From: Candidatus Tariuqbacter arcticus
Lineage (GTDB): Bacteria > Electryoneota > Tariuqbacteria > Tariuqbacterales > Tariuqbacteraceae
Reading direction: 5' to 3'
NCBI GenBank assembly: GCA_013202315.1
Contig: JABMRZ010000323.1
Location: 1-6,882 of the forward strand
DNA length: 6,882 nucleotides
Below, piece by piece: positions 6,781 through 6,882 of this stretch. Numbering within the stretch: the first letter of the stretch is position 1; the number at the start of each line of letters is the position of its first letter. A program made the position numbers and the translations under genes. Below the pieces are notes generated by a model. The model saw nothing but the letters and a program-made list of their open reading frames with translations, had not been told where the DNA came from and did no database searches.

Positions 6781-6861
6781 GCTGTAGGCTGTGGGCTTTA
6801 GTCCATCGACTAACGGTTTCCTTGCTCCCCCCTGTCATTCCCACATGCTTATAGCGGCAAT
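6781..6861. repeat. Candidate dispersed intergenic repeats
   Basis: GGCTGTAGGCTGTGGGC is a short imperfect repeat near 6780-6796. TTAGTC (6798-6803) and GACTAA (6808-6813) form a perfect 6-bp inverted repeat with a 4-base spacer. ATTCCCAC (6837-6844) and GCGGCAAT (6854-6861) form an imperfect inverted repeat of the ATTCCC...GGGAAT type known in many genomes (compare the neisserial dRS3). No gene or clear promoter was found between 6712 and 6882. Dispersed nature is inferred from form; copy number needs the genome. Confidence -1.
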
Positions 6862-6882
6862 CCATATCCAATTTTCATTATA

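Noticed and set aside
6849..6882. Promoter for the operon (TTGGAT and TATAAG on the minus strand)
   Set aside because: The two boxes are only 12 bases apart and the TATAAG lies within the inverted repeat, so no promoter was called.

Overview
The window looks like chromosomal DNA from an uncultivated, probably anaerobic bacterium of moderate GC. The lineage cannot be fixed from the sequence. Three things suggest a candidate phylum of the FCB type (for example Zixibacteria-like): a secreted seven-blade propeller protein with an Ig-like C-terminal part, a ScmC/ScmD-type gene pair, and heptameric AT-rich intergenic repeats. This placement is inference. All convincing genes lie on the minus strand, so transcription runs from right to left.

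Right end (about 6652-6882): non-coding DNA made of repeats. It holds an imperfect inverted repeat of the ATTCCC...GGGAAT kind, a TTAGTC/GACTAA inverted repeat, a GC-rich hairpin, a bulged stem-loop and a heptamer array (GGAAAAT units). No promoter is obvious here.

Centre (6651 down to 1611): one apparent five-gene operon. In order it encodes a PqqD-like peptide chaperone (ScmD type), an HPr-kinase-fold protein (ScmC type), an S26-like peptidase with no membrane anchor, a one-chain ABC exporter and an NTP_transf_5-type nucleotidyltransferase. Together these resemble the accessory genes of a RiPP (ribosomally made, modified peptide) pathway. PqqD would bind the leader peptide, the kinase-like protein and nucleotidyltransferase could modify the peptide, the S26 protein could remove the leader, and the ABC protein would export the product. 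No precursor peptide, radical SAM enzyme, lasso cyclase or B2 protease is visible in the window. The set overlaps with the 'SynChlorMet' cassette (ScmC, ScmD) and with kinase-bearing lasso peptide clusters of the paeninodin type, but it matches neither as seen here.

The ABC gene appears to start at a CTG codon behind a strong GGAGG site; the usual-start alternative would cut off coding-like sequence and has no ribosome site.

Between 1297 and 1610 lies an intergenic region with a second heptamer array (inverted relative to the right-hand one, so the two bracket the operon), an 18-bp perfect palindrome with scattered ATCCGCTG copies, and a clear sigma-70-type promoter. That promoter serves the left-hand gene (1296 to beyond position 1), a secreted seven-repeat beta-propeller protein cut by the window edge. 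It appears to be a separate transcription unit.
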